Counted from the stretch's first letter, positions 25,313 through 35,146 are shown. The stretch: 64,000 bases of DNA from Bin80 sp964503085 (GCA_964503085.1 CAZCYQ010000009.1:17121-81120), one strand, 5' to 3'. Translations and numbers: made by a program. The notes: generated from the sequence alone by a model not told the origin.

Positions 25313-26853
25313 CTGATCGTTACTCGGACTTGGATCGCCGTCGCAAGGAAGCAACGCTGGGGGGTGGACAATCTCGGATCGACCGGCAGCACGACCGAGG
25401 AAAGCTGACTGCACGCGAACGGATCACCGTTCTCCTGGACGAGGACTCATTCGTAGAAATGGGCCAATTGGTCAGACACCAATTCACCGACTTTGGTCTC
25501 GCGGATAATCGGCCTTATGGCGATGGCGTGGTGACCGGCTATGGTACGGTTCACGGCCGGTTGATTTACGTGTACGCTCAAGATTTTACCGTTTTTGGGG
25601 GATCGCTAGGTCGTGCACATGCTTCCAAAATTGTCCAGCTGCTTGATTTGGCGCTGCAGAATGGGGCCCCTGTAATTGGATTAAGTGACTCGGGAGGAGC
25701 ACGGATCCAGGAGGGCGTAGTCTCTCTAGGCGGTTATGCGGACATTTTTCTGAAGAACACCTTGCTTTCGGGGGTGGTACCGCAGATTTCTGCAATCATG
25801 GGACCGTGCGCTGGTGGGGCTGTATACAGCCCGGCTATCACGGATCTCACTTTTATGGTGGAAGGTACCAGTTATATGTTCGTCACAGGCCCTGATGTCG
25901 TGCATTCGGTTACACAAGAGGAAGTGACCGCAGAAGATCTCGGGGGCGCAGCAATGCATGCCGAGCGCAGCGGTGTAGTTCATGCGGCCTATCCTAATGA
26001 TGTCGTTTGTCTGAAGGCTATCAGAACTGTACTGAGCTATTTACCTCAAAATTGTGAGGAACAGCCGGAAATCCATACTTCCTATCAGCCTCCCGCCGGC
26101 GGGGCGGGCGATCTGGATACGTTGATCCCTGAGAATCCCAACAAGCCGTACGACATGCACGATGTCATACATTTGTTGGTGGACAGGGAAACTTTTTTTC
26201 CGGTTCATGACCAGTTTGCGCGCAACCTGATATGTGGTTTCGCCCGCATAGGGGGACATGCAATTGGGATAGTCGCCAATCAACCTGCCCATCTAGCCGG
26301 AGTTCTTGATATTGACGCCTCTGTAAAAGGCGCCCGATTTGTTCGATTGTGTGATGCATTCAACGTGCCCCTAGTCACACTTGAGGATGTCCCCGGCTTT
26401 CTGCCCGGAACAGATCAGGAGTGGAATGGGATCATTCGACATGGAGCCAAATTACTGTACGCGTTCTGTGAGGCCACTGTCCCTAAACTCACAGTCATAA
26501 CCCGGAAAGCTTACGGAGGCGCGTATGATGTTATGAGCTCCAAACATATCCGGGGGGATTTGAACTATGCATGGCCTAGTGCTGAGATTGCCGTTATGGG
26601 AGCTAAGGGAGCCGTCAGAATCCTGCATCGTGCAGCGCTGCAAAGTGCCGATAATGCAGATGCGCTGGAAGAAGAATTTTCCCGCGACTACAGAGCGCGT
26701 TTTGCCAATCCGTACGTTGCTGCAGAGCACGGCTATATCGATGAGGTCATTCATCCCCGGGAAACGCGAGATCGTATCATTACGGGTCTCCAGGTGCTCA
26801 GGAACAAGGTGCTGAACAATCCACGCAAAAAACACGGCAATATCCCCCTCTGA
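25309..26853 (+). CDS. Acyl-CoA (propionyl-CoA) carboxylase beta subunit
   Basis: This carboxyltransferase subunit moves CO2 from carboxybiotin to propionyl-CoA or another acyl-CoA. The 514-residue product shows the family's two crotonase-like halves: GLSDSGGARIQEGVVSLGG in the first, and DVPGFLPGTDQEWNGIIRHG plus TRKAYGGAYDVM in the second. The C-terminal NPYVAAEHGYIDEVI segment is typical of propionyl-CoA carboxylase beta chains. No biotin-carboxylase or biotin-carrier gene is next to it. Its ATG overlaps the deacylase stop (ATGA), so the two are translationally coupled, an odd pairing. The substrate is inferred from similarity; methylmalonyl-CoA decarboxylase alpha is the main alternative. 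Confidence 0.92.
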   Translation: MTDRYSDLDRRRKEATLGGGQSRIDRQHDRGKLTARERITVLLDEDSFVEMGQLVRHQFTDFGLADNRPYGDGVVTGYGTVHGRLIYVYAQDFTVFGGSLGRAHASKIVQLLDLALQNGAPVIGLSDSGGARIQEGVVSLGGYADIFLKNTLLSGVVPQISAIMGPCAGGAVYSPAITDLTFMVEGTSYMFVTGPDVVHSVTQEEVTAEDLGGAAMHAERSGVVHAAYPNDVVCLKAIRTVLSYLPQNCEEQPEIHTSYQPPAGGAGDLDTLIPENPNKPYDMHDVIHLLVDRETFFPVHDQFARNLICGFARIGGHAIGIVANQPAHLAGVLDIDASVKGARFVRLCDAFNVPLVTLEDVPGFLPGTDQEWNGIIRHGAKLLYAFCEATVPKLTVITRKAYGGAYDVMSSKHIRGDLNYAWPSAEIAVMGAKGAVRILHRAALQSADNADALEEEFSRDYRARFANPYVAAEHGYIDEVIHPRETRDRIITGLQVLRNKVLNNPRKKHGNIPL

Positions 26854-26861
26854 TTAAGAAT

Positions 26862-26895
26862 TGCCAGTTTTCGTCTACAGACGGGCCTTTTTTCA
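26862..26895 (+). terminator. Possible terminator after the carboxylase gene
   Basis: A small hairpin (cgtct-ac-agacg, 26872-26883) is followed after ggcc by six T (26888-26893). It lies just downstream of the carboxylase stop. The stem is short, so confidence is modest. Confidence 0.4.
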
Positions 26896-26949
26896 AGGAT
26901 TACAGCCGAAACGGAACCGATGTGTTTTTTGTACATTAAGAGGTTATCT

Positions 26950-26974
26950 TGCCTAATGCCCTGTTAATTAGGCA
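26950..26974. promoter_or_regulatory. Inverted repeat upstream of the transglycosylase gene
   Basis: Perfect eight-base arms tgcctaat (26950-26957) and attaggca (26967-26974) are separated by nine bases. The repeat lies about 80 bases before the gene at 27056. The spacing suits a dimeric regulator binding site, but no regulator is encoded nearby. Confidence 0.45.
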
Positions 26975-27055
26975 GCTAAGGGCAAATATGTAAGAGGAAA
27001 CTTTAAGTAAGGCAAGAGAGTTTTTCGTAAAGGTAGTTGACTTTTTGACGACGAG

Positions 27056-29812
27056 ATGATGAAAAAGCTACTTTTTACCCTGCTCATTGCAGCAACAGCG
27101 TCGGTCGAGATAAGCAAAGCGCAGGAGGTCATGCCTCCCGAACCGGCTCCAGTGGAGGAATTGCGGGGATATGACTGGCATTTCCTTTCCAAGAAACTAG
27201 GGAATCCGTGGTCCTCGCTTACAGATACTCAGATCATGTATCGCGTCAGTCGGGCGTACCTGCTCCAGTCACGTATTATTCAGGCGCAGGCAGTGGGAGA
27301 TACGCGTTCCCTGGAGCACTATATGGACCAGGCAATGGATGAGCTTGTGGTGTTGTCTGATCAGCCGGGTTTTGTGAGTCAGCCCCAATTCCGGGAGCTT
27401 TACAGAACGATCGTGCATGAACATGAAGAATACTTTGGTGCAGATCTGGACGAATTCCCAGAATACAGGTCCATCCTTGCGCGCCGAAGTACCATGTTTG
27501 GTTCACAGGCTCAAAGGGAAATCACAAAAGATGAGATCTCAATATTATCCGAAGTAACACCTACTGCCACAACAGAGTACACTGCACGAATCCAGGCCGT
27601 AAGCCGTGCAGGTACGACGCAAGAACCAATTAATCCGCGAGGATACGACCGATATGCCCTATCTCAGGACTGCGGGAACCCACGGAGTTCGCTGACTGAG
27701 GACCAAATTACGTGTCGCGTCAGTCGTGCATACAGGCTACAAGCCCGTTCTATCCGGGCGCAGGCAGACGGGGATCTGTATTCTGCCGAACGCTACATGA
27801 ATCAGGTTATGGATGAGCTTGTGGTGCTGTCTAAACAGTCCGATTTCGTGAGTCAGACCCAATTCCGGGAACTCTATAGAACGATCGTTTATGAGCACGA
27901 GACAGGCCCCGATACACGTATGAATGAGCCACAGGAGTATGGGGAGATCTATGCTTTCCGGGATGCCATGTTTGGGGCACAGTCCCGGATAGTAGCCCCC
28001 ATGGCTACGGCAACAAGCCTGCCCAGAGTAAAGCCTGTGGCCACGACAATACCGATGACACAGAACAAACTCGTGGAGGATAGAATCGCTTGGTGGCTGG
28101 AGGAGGACCGGCGAGATGTTGTCATCCGGTGGTTGGGTCGTGCAGACGCTTACTTCCCGATGATTGAGCAAATCTTCGCGGAAGAAGGCGTGCCGGACGA
28201 GCTCAAGTATCTTGCAGGGGTTGAGAGCGGGTTGAGGACGCGTATTCAAAGCCCTGCTAAGGCTGTCGGAATGTGGCAGTTCATTGCCAGCACGGGGCGT
28301 GCTATGGGCTTGCGTATTGATGAATACGTCGACGAGCGTATGGACCCTGTTAAGGCTACTCGCGCAGCGGCTCGCCACTTGAAACAACTCTATGGGTATT
28401 ATGGAGGAGACTGGCAGGTGGCACTTTCCGGATATAATTGCAGCCCCAAATGTGTACTAAAGGCTATTTCGCGAGCGGGTGGTAAGCGCAAAAATCCGCC
28501 GTCATACTGGCAGATTCGGAGGCATCTGCCTCCAGAGACACAAAAATATATACCGAAGTTTATTTCGCTCGCGCTGATTATGTCCAATCCCGCAAAATTC
28601 GGGCTGCCTGCAGTTTCGAATGGACCAGAGTTCACCTATGATGAGGTTACGGTTAGCGGGATGTTGAAACTGGAAACGATCGCGCGTATGGTAGGCACAA
28701 CAACTAGGCACATCCAGGAATTGAATCCAGAGCTTCGGCGCGGAATATTGCCTCCAGACCGCACTCCATACACGCTGCGAATTCCGGCCAATACATTTGC
28801 AAAATTTGCGGATGCCTTTGAGCAACTCCCCGATGAGGAGAAGGCAATGCCCGGGGAGCATCGCGTTCGCAGGGGAGAAAACCTGGGCAGGATCGCCAGA
28901 CGATATGGTGTGACTGTTCGAGCGATCCAGAATGCTAACGGGCTTGGAAATCGTACGCGGATTCATCCAAATGACCGGCTGGTTATTCCGGGGATGTCAG
29001 GCCGCGGTGTGGCTAAACTTGAGGGTACTAGTGCAAGACTGGTGGCATGGGGCAAGCGGGCCACCAGGCCAATTGCGTTTGATAGTAAAATGGCCGAAGC
29101 AGCGCGCCGGACGCCCGTCAAACTTGCAAGCAATACCAGAACCCGTCCTGCGGAAAACAACTCCTCGTCGAACCAAACGACCCAGAATTCTGGCTCTCCA
29201 GGGAGTACACAGTCAAGCATAATACATACCGTGCGCCGGGGAGATACGCTGTCGGAACTAGCCACTGAATTCGGAACCACGGTAAGCGCCATCCAACAGG
29301 CCAATGGACTTCGTGGAACGAGGATCAGTCGTGGCCAGCGGCTGAAGATTCCCAGCGGACGTATTACACACACCGTTAGGCGGGGCGAAAACCTGGGAAT
29401 TCTTGCTAAGCGCTACGGTACGACTGTGCAAAATATCAGGAGTGTCAACAATTTGCGTTCCAATACCATTTATCCTGGGCAAAAGCTCTTGATCGGAGGA
29501 ACCAGTGCATATGCTACTACACATACCGTCAGGCGAGGCGAGAACCTTGGACTGATTGCCAGGCGTTACGGCACATCCGTACGGCAGATCATGAATGCCA
29601 ATAACTTGCGTTCCAGTCGGATCTATCCAGGGCAAAAGCTTACGATTGGGGGCGGGGACGCTAATGCACGCATCGTGCACACCGTTAAAAGAGGAGAGAA
29701 CCTGACAAGGATTGCGCAGCGTTACGGTACAACTGTGCGAAGCATTCGGAATATCAACAATTTGCGCTCCAGCCGGATTTATCCTGGGCAGAGACTTTCG
29801 ATTAATCCATGA
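27056..29812 (+). CDS. MltD-like lytic transglycosylase with duplicated N-terminal module and LysM repeats
   Basis: A 918-residue exported murein-cleaving enzyme. A signal peptide (KLLFTLLIAATASVEISKAQ) is followed by two copies of a module of about 120 residues (about 40-155 and 185-300), sharing VSRAY, MDELVVLS and QFRELYRTIV. The transglycosylase domain (about 355-500) has catalytic Glu390 in LAGVESGL, followed by AVGMWQFIASTGRAMGL and ALSGYNCSP. A degenerate LysM-like part precedes five clear LysM repeats (RVRRGENLGRIARRYGV and four HTVRRGE/HTVKRGE-type repeats), which bind peptidoglycan. The start could be either ATG of the pair at 27056/27059. It should cut glycan strands and stay wall-bound. 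The gene stands alone, and its 3' end faces the methyltransferase 14 bases away. Confidence 0.93.
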   Translation: MMKKLLFTLLIAATASVEISKAQEVMPPEPAPVEELRGYDWHFLSKKLGNPWSSLTDTQIMYRVSRAYLLQSRIIQAQAVGDTRSLEHYMDQAMDELVVLSDQPGFVSQPQFRELYRTIVHEHEEYFGADLDEFPEYRSILARRSTMFGSQAQREITKDEISILSEVTPTATTEYTARIQAVSRAGTTQEPINPRGYDRYALSQDCGNPRSSLTEDQITCRVSRAYRLQARSIRAQADGDLYSAERYMNQVMDELVVLSKQSDFVSQTQFRELYRTIVYEHETGPDTRMNEPQEYGEIYAFRDAMFGAQSRIVAPMATATSLPRVKPVATTIPMTQNKLVEDRIAWWLEEDRRDVVIRWLGRADAYFPMIEQIFAEEGVPDELKYLAGVESGLRTRIQSPAKAVGMWQFIASTGRAMGLRIDEYVDERMDPVKATRAAARHLKQLYGYYGGDWQVALSGYNCSPKCVLKAISRAGGKRKNPPSYWQIRRHLPPETQKYIPKFISLALIMSNPAKFGLPAVSNGPEFTYDEVTVSGMLKLETIARMVGTTTRHIQELNPELRRGILPPDRTPYTLRIPANTFAKFADAFEQLPDEEKAMPGEHRVRRGENLGRIARRYGVTVRAIQNANGLGNRTRIHPNDRLVIPGMSGRGVAKLEGTSARLVAWGKRATRPIAFDSKMAEAARRTPVKLASNTRTRPAENNSSSNQTTQNSGSPGSTQSSIIHTVRRGDTLSELATEFGTTVSAIQQANGLRGTRISRGQRLKIPSGRITHTVRRGENLGILAKRYGTTVQNIRSVNNLRSNTIYPGQKLLIGGTSAYATTHTVRRGENLGLIARRYGTSVRQIMNANNLRSSRIYPGQKLTIGGGDANARIVHTVKRGENLTRIAQRYGTTVRSIRNINNLRSSRIYPGQRLSINP

Positions 29813-29826
29813 GTCTATGTGGCCGA

Positions 29827-32808
29827 TCAGGGTTGCTGGCGTAACAATTTTGGTTCCAAGAGAGCAAGCGCTTCTCGATTCTGACCATGTACAGATGGTT
29901 CATTGCACCAAAGCCATCGTAGTGTGGCTACGGTTTCGGGAATATTGTTACCCGTCAGATCAAACATCTTGAGCACCGCGTAGTCTATCTTCTCGCGTAC
30001 TTCGTCTGCATGAGACTGGCAAGCCGGGAGTAAGCTCTGTGTGGAGAATTCATCAAATGCAGTAGCAGCTTGCTCTAGTCGAGTTTTCGGTATCTGATCT
30101 AGTCTTGGGCAGGGAATATCTGCTAATGCTTTGACCTGTGTTCTGGATCGTCCGCTGTGCGTCCGTTGGCCCTGTGTCCAGTGAACCAGGAAACCCAATG
30201 TAGAATTGGCCCACAACGCAAAAGCCTTGAGTACATGTTGGTCATCGTGCTGCAGTGAAGTCCAGGTTGACCCGCCCATGCCCGGATACGTTGTTACTGC
30301 AGACAATAAGGCTTGAGAGGTCCAGCGCATGTTTCGTGCATAGAACAGCGTACTGCGAAATTGCCGCATTGCCTCCCGTTTCGCATCCGATCCAACCCCG
30401 GCCGGAGACATCCCCTTGTGCGTAGGCGATACGATCAAATATTTCTGTGTGTGGCTATCGGCCTTCCAGAGCGCGCGGTCTGGGCCGATCGCGTCTATCG
30501 GACTGACGACAGGAACGAACTCGAAAGCCCCACGCGGGTCCCTGCCTGACAGGTGTCCTATCATGTCGTGTGTGGGTCCAACTTTGAATAGATCTCCGAT
30601 TATGGACATCGGCACGCCGATTGATGCAACATGCTCGTCAAAGCGAATGACCCCGTCCAGGAGTGCATTGGCAGTCAGCGCAAGGCTGGCATGCAAAACC
30701 CCCAAAGGGTTCCAGGGAGCTCCGGCTGCCTTGGTTGTAAAGGCGCATACTTGTCCTGCCTCATCATCACCCACCCTGATAGAATAAGTCGTCGAAGAAG
30801 CTTTGATTTGCTTGAGTGCCGATTGAATTGAGCGAGCAATTACGCCGGCTTCCCCGGTACGTAGAACAGGTTGACGCAGCGTTACACAGTACACGTTCGC
30901 GACCGAAAGTTCTCCTTTGTGACCATGCGTGCTCCGTTTAGTACCTACAAAAAGCATTTCTTTCATGCCTGTGTCAGCAGAAAGCGACTGTTTTCCCGAA
31001 GCCCGACGATCTGCCACAGTTATGGCTATGATATCTTCAAACTCATGCTCAATCATGCGTCGCGTAACGGCCCATGATTCCGCAAAGGCCGCAGACAACG
31101 GCAGCACAAAACCAACCCGTCCCCCCGGTTTGCATTTCTGGCGGGCCAAGGCAAGAAAAGATGCGGCTAATCCTGCCCGATTATTCACTGCCTCTTTCTT
31201 CACTAGGCTCTTCCAGCGCTTCTGGCAGGCCTTTCGTTCAGTCTTCGACAGACCTCCAATATCGAAAACACTTAAACCTCCTCGGGTCCGGGAATAGGGT
31301 GGATTCATGAGAATCCAGTCGATTGAAGCATCCTGGACGTAAACAGCATTTTTAGCGCCGTTGTCCGCGAATTTCCCCGCCCGCGCGCTGAACAGATCAA
31401 CCACGCGCTGCGTCGCAAAATATTCCAGGGATCCTGTTTGTCCTTTTTCTCCTCCGATGCTAACCCATCCGATCTGCGTATTTCCATATGGATCGCCATA
31501 TCCCAACGCAGCCAGCGAGGACATTGTCAGGTGGGCAGCAATAGGGTTCACATCTGTCCCGATAATACCGCCCTCCATAGCCTCCATATGTAGTCTGCGA
31601 AGGCTTTCCAAGTTGCCTCCGGCATACTCGTGAAGTGCTGACACACGCTGGTAACCCGCACGAAGCAGTGTGCCGGTTCCACAGGACAAATCGCTCAGAT
31701 AGTGCTTTCCGAAAAGGTCTGCATCCGCCCATTCCTCTTTGTTGAGCAGCGACTGGTCAATAGTTAGATCAGCCAATAGCTCGGCTGTGGCTGGTTGTGT
31801 ATAAAAGGCAGCCGCCTCTTTCCGGTCCTCACTCAGCTTTGGGAATAGCTCAGCACCAATATTGATATGCAGTCCTAATCGTGCCGTCTCAATCTCCTGA
31901 GTAGCTTTGATCAGCTTCGCAAGCACTTGTGGGGTTTCTTCAGGATTGAATTTTCCGGCCAGCTGGAGTGCTTCAATCGCAGGCTTAAAGACAGAATTCT
32001 GGCAGTGTTTGTTGATGATGTGCCATGCCTCTGCCTGTTCAATCACGTCCAGAGAGGATGTACTGGTGGAGCTAATGAGCGGGACTTCTTCTATACCCTG
32101 CCTAGCGAGTCTCTGCTGCGTTGACAGCGCATTCAACCACAATAATGTTACCGTACGAAGCCCTCCCAGCGGTGAGTGTTGGTACAGATGCCACGCAATC
32201 TCTTGCTGCTCTTCGGGCGATAGTGCTGCCTCCAGTCCATCAGCTGCGTCTTCCACGAGTTGAGCAACACGTTCTCCAACGGCATCTATTTCTTCTTGAG
32301 GTAATCTTACCCGAGACAAGAATGACGAGAGGTCAAATACATTGCCCTTGATAAATCCGTTTTGAGGCCATCGGCGCCGTTCCACACGGTGAGCATGGGT
32401 TCCTCGGGTGCCTTCCAGGAGTTGATGGACTGCGTACATGATCGGAGCTCCTTCCCAAAGGATGTCCGTGATATTGGGAACGCGATCTTTTTGAAATCTT
32501 TTCGGGATACACAGGGCTATGGTAGTAACGATTCGGGTTCGGTCCGTTCGCGTCTCTAGTCCGAGTCGTGCAACTGCATTCCGATCCGCATCCCGTGCAC
32601 TGAATGAGCATTCGATGATGATTGGTGGAAAAATATCATCATCAATTAGAATGTCGGAGCTTAATTCTGAAGTTTTGCTTGTGTGTAGCAGATTGGGTTC
32701 ATCTACTCTTACACATTCAGGTTTTGCAGACCAGGTTACGCTCGAGCGCCGCAGCACCTGACCAAGCGCCCGCATAAACATTTTTTCAGCGGTTCGCCTA
32801 CCTACCAT
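29827..32808 (-). CDS. Large DNA adenine methyltransferase, possibly type IIG-like, without partner genes
   Basis: A 993-residue SAM-dependent N6-adenine DNA methyltransferase. Motif I is DLSCGTGTLLRAG (about residue 372) and motif IV is the catalytic NPPY in DWILMNPPYSRTR (about 500). The C-terminal third (GDLFKVGPTHDMIGHLSGRD onward) looks like a target-recognition region. The N-terminal 330 residues contain a strand pattern ILIDDDIFPPIIIECSFSA, reminiscent of a PD-(D/E)xK core but with ECS instead of ExK, so nuclease activity is doubtful. The size and domain order recall type IIG enzymes or PglX-like methylases. No specificity subunit, nuclease, helicase or other defence gene adjoins it. 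The flanks are housekeeping genes. Confidence 0.82.
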   Translation of the reverse strand: MVGRRTAEKMFMRALGQVLRRSSVTWSAKPECVRVDEPNLLHTSKTSELSSDILIDDDIFPPIIIECSFSARDADRNAVARLGLETRTDRTRIVTTIALCIPKRFQKDRVPNITDILWEGAPIMYAVHQLLEGTRGTHAHRVERRRWPQNGFIKGNVFDLSSFLSRVRLPQEEIDAVGERVAQLVEDAADGLEAALSPEEQQEIAWHLYQHSPLGGLRTVTLLWLNALSTQQRLARQGIEEVPLISSTSTSSLDVIEQAEAWHIINKHCQNSVFKPAIEALQLAGKFNPEETPQVLAKLIKATQEIETARLGLHINIGAELFPKLSEDRKEAAAFYTQPATAELLADLTIDQSLLNKEEWADADLFGKHYLSDLSCGTGTLLRAGYQRVSALHEYAGGNLESLRRLHMEAMEGGIIGTDVNPIAAHLTMSSLAALGYGDPYGNTQIGWVSIGGEKGQTGSLEYFATQRVVDLFSARAGKFADNGAKNAVYVQDASIDWILMNPPYSRTRGGLSVFDIGGLSKTERKACQKRWKSLVKKEAVNNRAGLAASFLALARQKCKPGGRVGFVLPLSAAFAESWAVTRRMIEHEFEDIIAITVADRRASGKQSLSADTGMKEMLFVGTKRSTHGHKGELSVANVYCVTLRQPVLRTGEAGVIARSIQSALKQIKASSTTYSIRVGDDEAGQVCAFTTKAAGAPWNPLGVLHASLALTANALLDGVIRFDEHVASIGVPMSIIGDLFKVGPTHDMIGHLSGRDPRGAFEFVPVVSPIDAIGPDRALWKADSHTQKYLIVSPTHKGMSPAGVGSDAKREAMRQFRSTLFYARNMRWTSQALLSAVTTYPGMGGSTWTSLQHDDQHVLKAFALWANSTLGFLVHWTQGQRTHSGRSRTQVKALADIPCPRLDQIPKTRLEQAATAFDEFSTQSLLPACQSHADEVREKIDYAVLKMFDLTGNNIPETVATLRWLWCNEPSVHGQNREALALLEPKLLRQQP

Positions 32809-33069
32809 TACACAACCTGTTGGCTAAATTTTATGCTATTACCATAAAGTAAGCAGATGAAACTACCGAAGTTATAAGGACTAGCCAAGATATACAACGG
32901 AGCTGCCCCAACTCAATTACATAGAAGCCAACGCTACGTTACGGGTCGGATTGGGAGTTTGAGGCTTTGACGTGGTATCAAAAATGAATCCCGCGTCTGA
33001 TCATCCCGCAGTGATCAAGGAGCATCAATCGTAAATAAAGAGCACAGTACAGGATTGTCCGATCAAGCA

Positions 33070-34341
33070 CTAGCCGTAGCCATATAGCAGACCAAGGAAA
33101 ACCAGGAATCCTAAGAATAGGCCGATTCCACCGGACAGCGTTAGCCGCTTGGAGCGCAGCGTCCACAATAGTGGCAGGGTCAGCACTACAGACGCCAAGA
33201 TAGAAATAATGGCTGGTCCCGATGCCACGTCCGGTAGGGGCGTAATGAAGCCGCAAATAGCCATAATCAGGAATACATCAAATACGTTCGACTGAAAAAT
33301 GTGACCGACCAATAATTCATGCCGACCACGCCGGACAACATTCAGAGCTACAGCAATGTCGGGAAGGGACGTACCAATTGCCAGTGCACTGGCAGCGAGA
33401 ATCCCTGAATCTACCCCCAAGTCCCTCTCAAGTGCCTGTAGTGCATGCACTACGATTACTCCACTGAAATAAAGAACCACGATGCTGAAGACCAACAGAA
33501 TACCTGCAACCCATGTTCGCAGCAAAGCCGAACGGGCTGTTGGACTATCTGAAGAAGCTGATCTGAATCGGCCCCATGAAAAATTACGCGAGGCCTGAAG
33601 GATAAACAGCAGTCCCAACCCACCGATGAAGCAGAAGCGAGCAACATCTCCTGCATCCCTTGACATCTCCAGTAGCTTCGACCAAATGGGAGGAAGAAAA
33701 ACCAAAACAAATACCAGAAAGGAAAGGCCAACTTTCAGCCATGCTTCTCTGCCCCAACTGCTTGAAGAAAAGGATCGTCCGTCATGCTGCTGCACAACAG
33801 ACTCCGTACTGCTGATACGCTGACGGCGGCTGCGATCGATCTCCGTAACCATGAAGGCTACATAGAAGCCAAAGAACAACACGGCATCCGCACGGCCGAA
33901 AACATTATCTAGACAAACGGCCCAAGCCAGGATCACAGATGCGGCAGCAAAAAAAACAGGAAAAGTGTTTTTTGTGTCGAAATTCAGGTAACCATTAGAC
34001 AACGCCTGCGTCTTGGTGAACAAATAAAACCTGTTTCCCGTCTGGACAAAAAAGTAGAGTGCAAGCACGCCCAACCCAAAACCTGCACCCAGGTTGGCAA
34101 TTATCGTCCCGAAGATGGTTGGGGTTACCAGGGTCGGAGTACCCAAGTTTACGGCAGCAACCGAGGTGAACAGCTCTGGAAGAGAGGTGCCGATCCCAAC
34201 CAGAAAACTGCCAATGAAGTAATCCCTTAACCGGAGTCTTTTTCCAATCCGACTGGCCTGATCTACCAGTAAGTCACTCGACCGTACAATGGCATAGATC
34301 GATATGACCAGCAATAAAATATCAATTACCACGGGAGGCAT
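33070..34341 (-). CDS. Sodium/calcium (cation/Ca2+) exchanger family protein
   Basis: An integral membrane antiporter of the CaCA family (YrbG-like), 423 residues with about ten to twelve membrane helices. Both alpha-repeats are seen: SFLVGIGTSLPELFTSVAA in the first half and ALAIGTSLPDIAVALNVV in the second, each with the GTS-P-E/D ion-binding signature. A hydrophilic loop (about 165-205, TEIDRSRRQRISSTESVVQQ) separates the halves. It is expected to exchange Ca2+ for Na+ or H+. It lies 45 bases downstream of sdhB on the same strand and may be read through from the sdh operon. Confidence 0.9.
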   Translation of the reverse strand: MPPVVIDILLLVISIYAIVRSSDLLVDQASRIGKRLRLRDYFIGSFLVGIGTSLPELFTSVAAVNLGTPTLVTPTIFGTIIANLGAGFGLGVLALYFFVQTGNRFYLFTKTQALSNGYLNFDTKNTFPVFFAAASVILAWAVCLDNVFGRADAVLFFGFYVAFMVTEIDRSRRQRISSTESVVQQHDGRSFSSSSWGREAWLKVGLSFLVFVLVFLPPIWSKLLEMSRDAGDVARFCFIGGLGLLFILQASRNFSWGRFRSASSDSPTARSALLRTWVAGILLVFSIVVLYFSGVIVVHALQALERDLGVDSGILAASALAIGTSLPDIAVALNVVRRGRHELLVGHIFQSNVFDVFLIMAICGFITPLPDVASGPAIISILASVVLTLPLLWTLRSKRLTLSGGIGLFLGFLVFLGLLYGYG

Positions 34342-34386
34342 CCTATGGTACTGGTAAGAAGGTTGTCAGGAAGGAGGGAAAAGTGT

Positions 34387-35142
34387 CTATTTTGAAAAGA
34401 CCCCCTTCATGTAAGCCCGCCGCATGCTTGCAATCCCAGACACGGAAATCCCCTTTGGGCACACCGCCTCACATTCGGCATAGTTGGAACAGTCCCCGAA
34501 CCCCTCTGCTTCCATCTGATCTACCATGGCCACAACACGTCGTGAAGCTTCCACCTGTCCTTGCGGAAGTAGCGCCAGATGTGCAATTTTTGCTGCTGTA
34601 AAGAGAGAGGCGCTGCCATTAGGGCATGCCGCCACGCACGCTCCGCAACCAATACAGGTCGCGAAATCCATGGCTTCCTCTGCAGCATCCTTAGAGATTG
34701 GAATGGAGTTGGCATCAGGTGCGGATCCGGTTTTCACAGAAACGTACCCATGGGCAGTAATGATACGATCAAATGCGCTCCGATCAACGACAAGATCCCG
34801 AACGATTGGAAATGCACGCGCACGGAATGGCTCCACCGTAATCGTATCCCCGTCCTTGAAACTTCGCATATGCAACTGGCAGACCGCAGTACGTTGTTGG
34901 GGACCGTGAGCAATACCCGCAACCATTAGCCCACACGATCCGCAGATCCCTTCACGACAATCACTGTCGAACTCCACGGGATCATCCTCACTGGCAATAA
35001 GCTGCTCGTTGAGCACATCAAGCAACTCCAGAAAGGACATGTGCTCGCTCGCATTACTGACTGTATAGTCAACCAGCTTACCTGGGGCTTCGGGGCTTTT
35101 TTGCCTCCAGATACGCAGGTTTATGGTCATGTTTTTTGCCAT
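34387..35142 (-). CDS. sdhB: Succinate dehydrogenase/fumarate reductase iron-sulfur subunit
   Basis: SdhB relays electrons from the flavoprotein to the membrane quinone site. The [2Fe-2S] motif is DCREGICGSCGLMVAG with a later Cys in RTAVCQLH; the [4Fe-4S] and [3Fe-4S] motifs are CIGCGACVAACPNGS and CSNYAECEAVCPKG. The frame is open to 35178. However, the ATG at 35142 (MAKNMTINLRIWRQ) matches the Bacteroidota N-terminus and lies four bases after the sdhA stop, so it is preferred, giving 251 residues. It is the third gene of sdhCAB, acting at the inner membrane in the TCA cycle. Confidence 0.96.
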   Translation of the reverse strand: MAKNMTINLRIWRQKSPEAPGKLVDYTVSNASEHMSFLELLDVLNEQLIASEDDPVEFDSDCREGICGSCGLMVAGIAHGPQQRTAVCQLHMRSFKDGDTITVEPFRARAFPIVRDLVVDRSAFDRIITAHGYVSVKTGSAPDANSIPISKDAAEEAMDFATCIGCGACVAACPNGSASLFTAAKIAHLALLPQGQVEASRRVVAMVDQMEAEGFGDCSNYAECEAVCPKGISVSGIASMRRAYMKGVFSK

Positions 35143-35146
35143 AGCA

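Noticed and set aside
27737..28387. A 216-codon frame antisense to the transglycosylase gene
   Set aside because: The plus-strand gene is certain here; the antisense product is His/Cys-rich with no domain.
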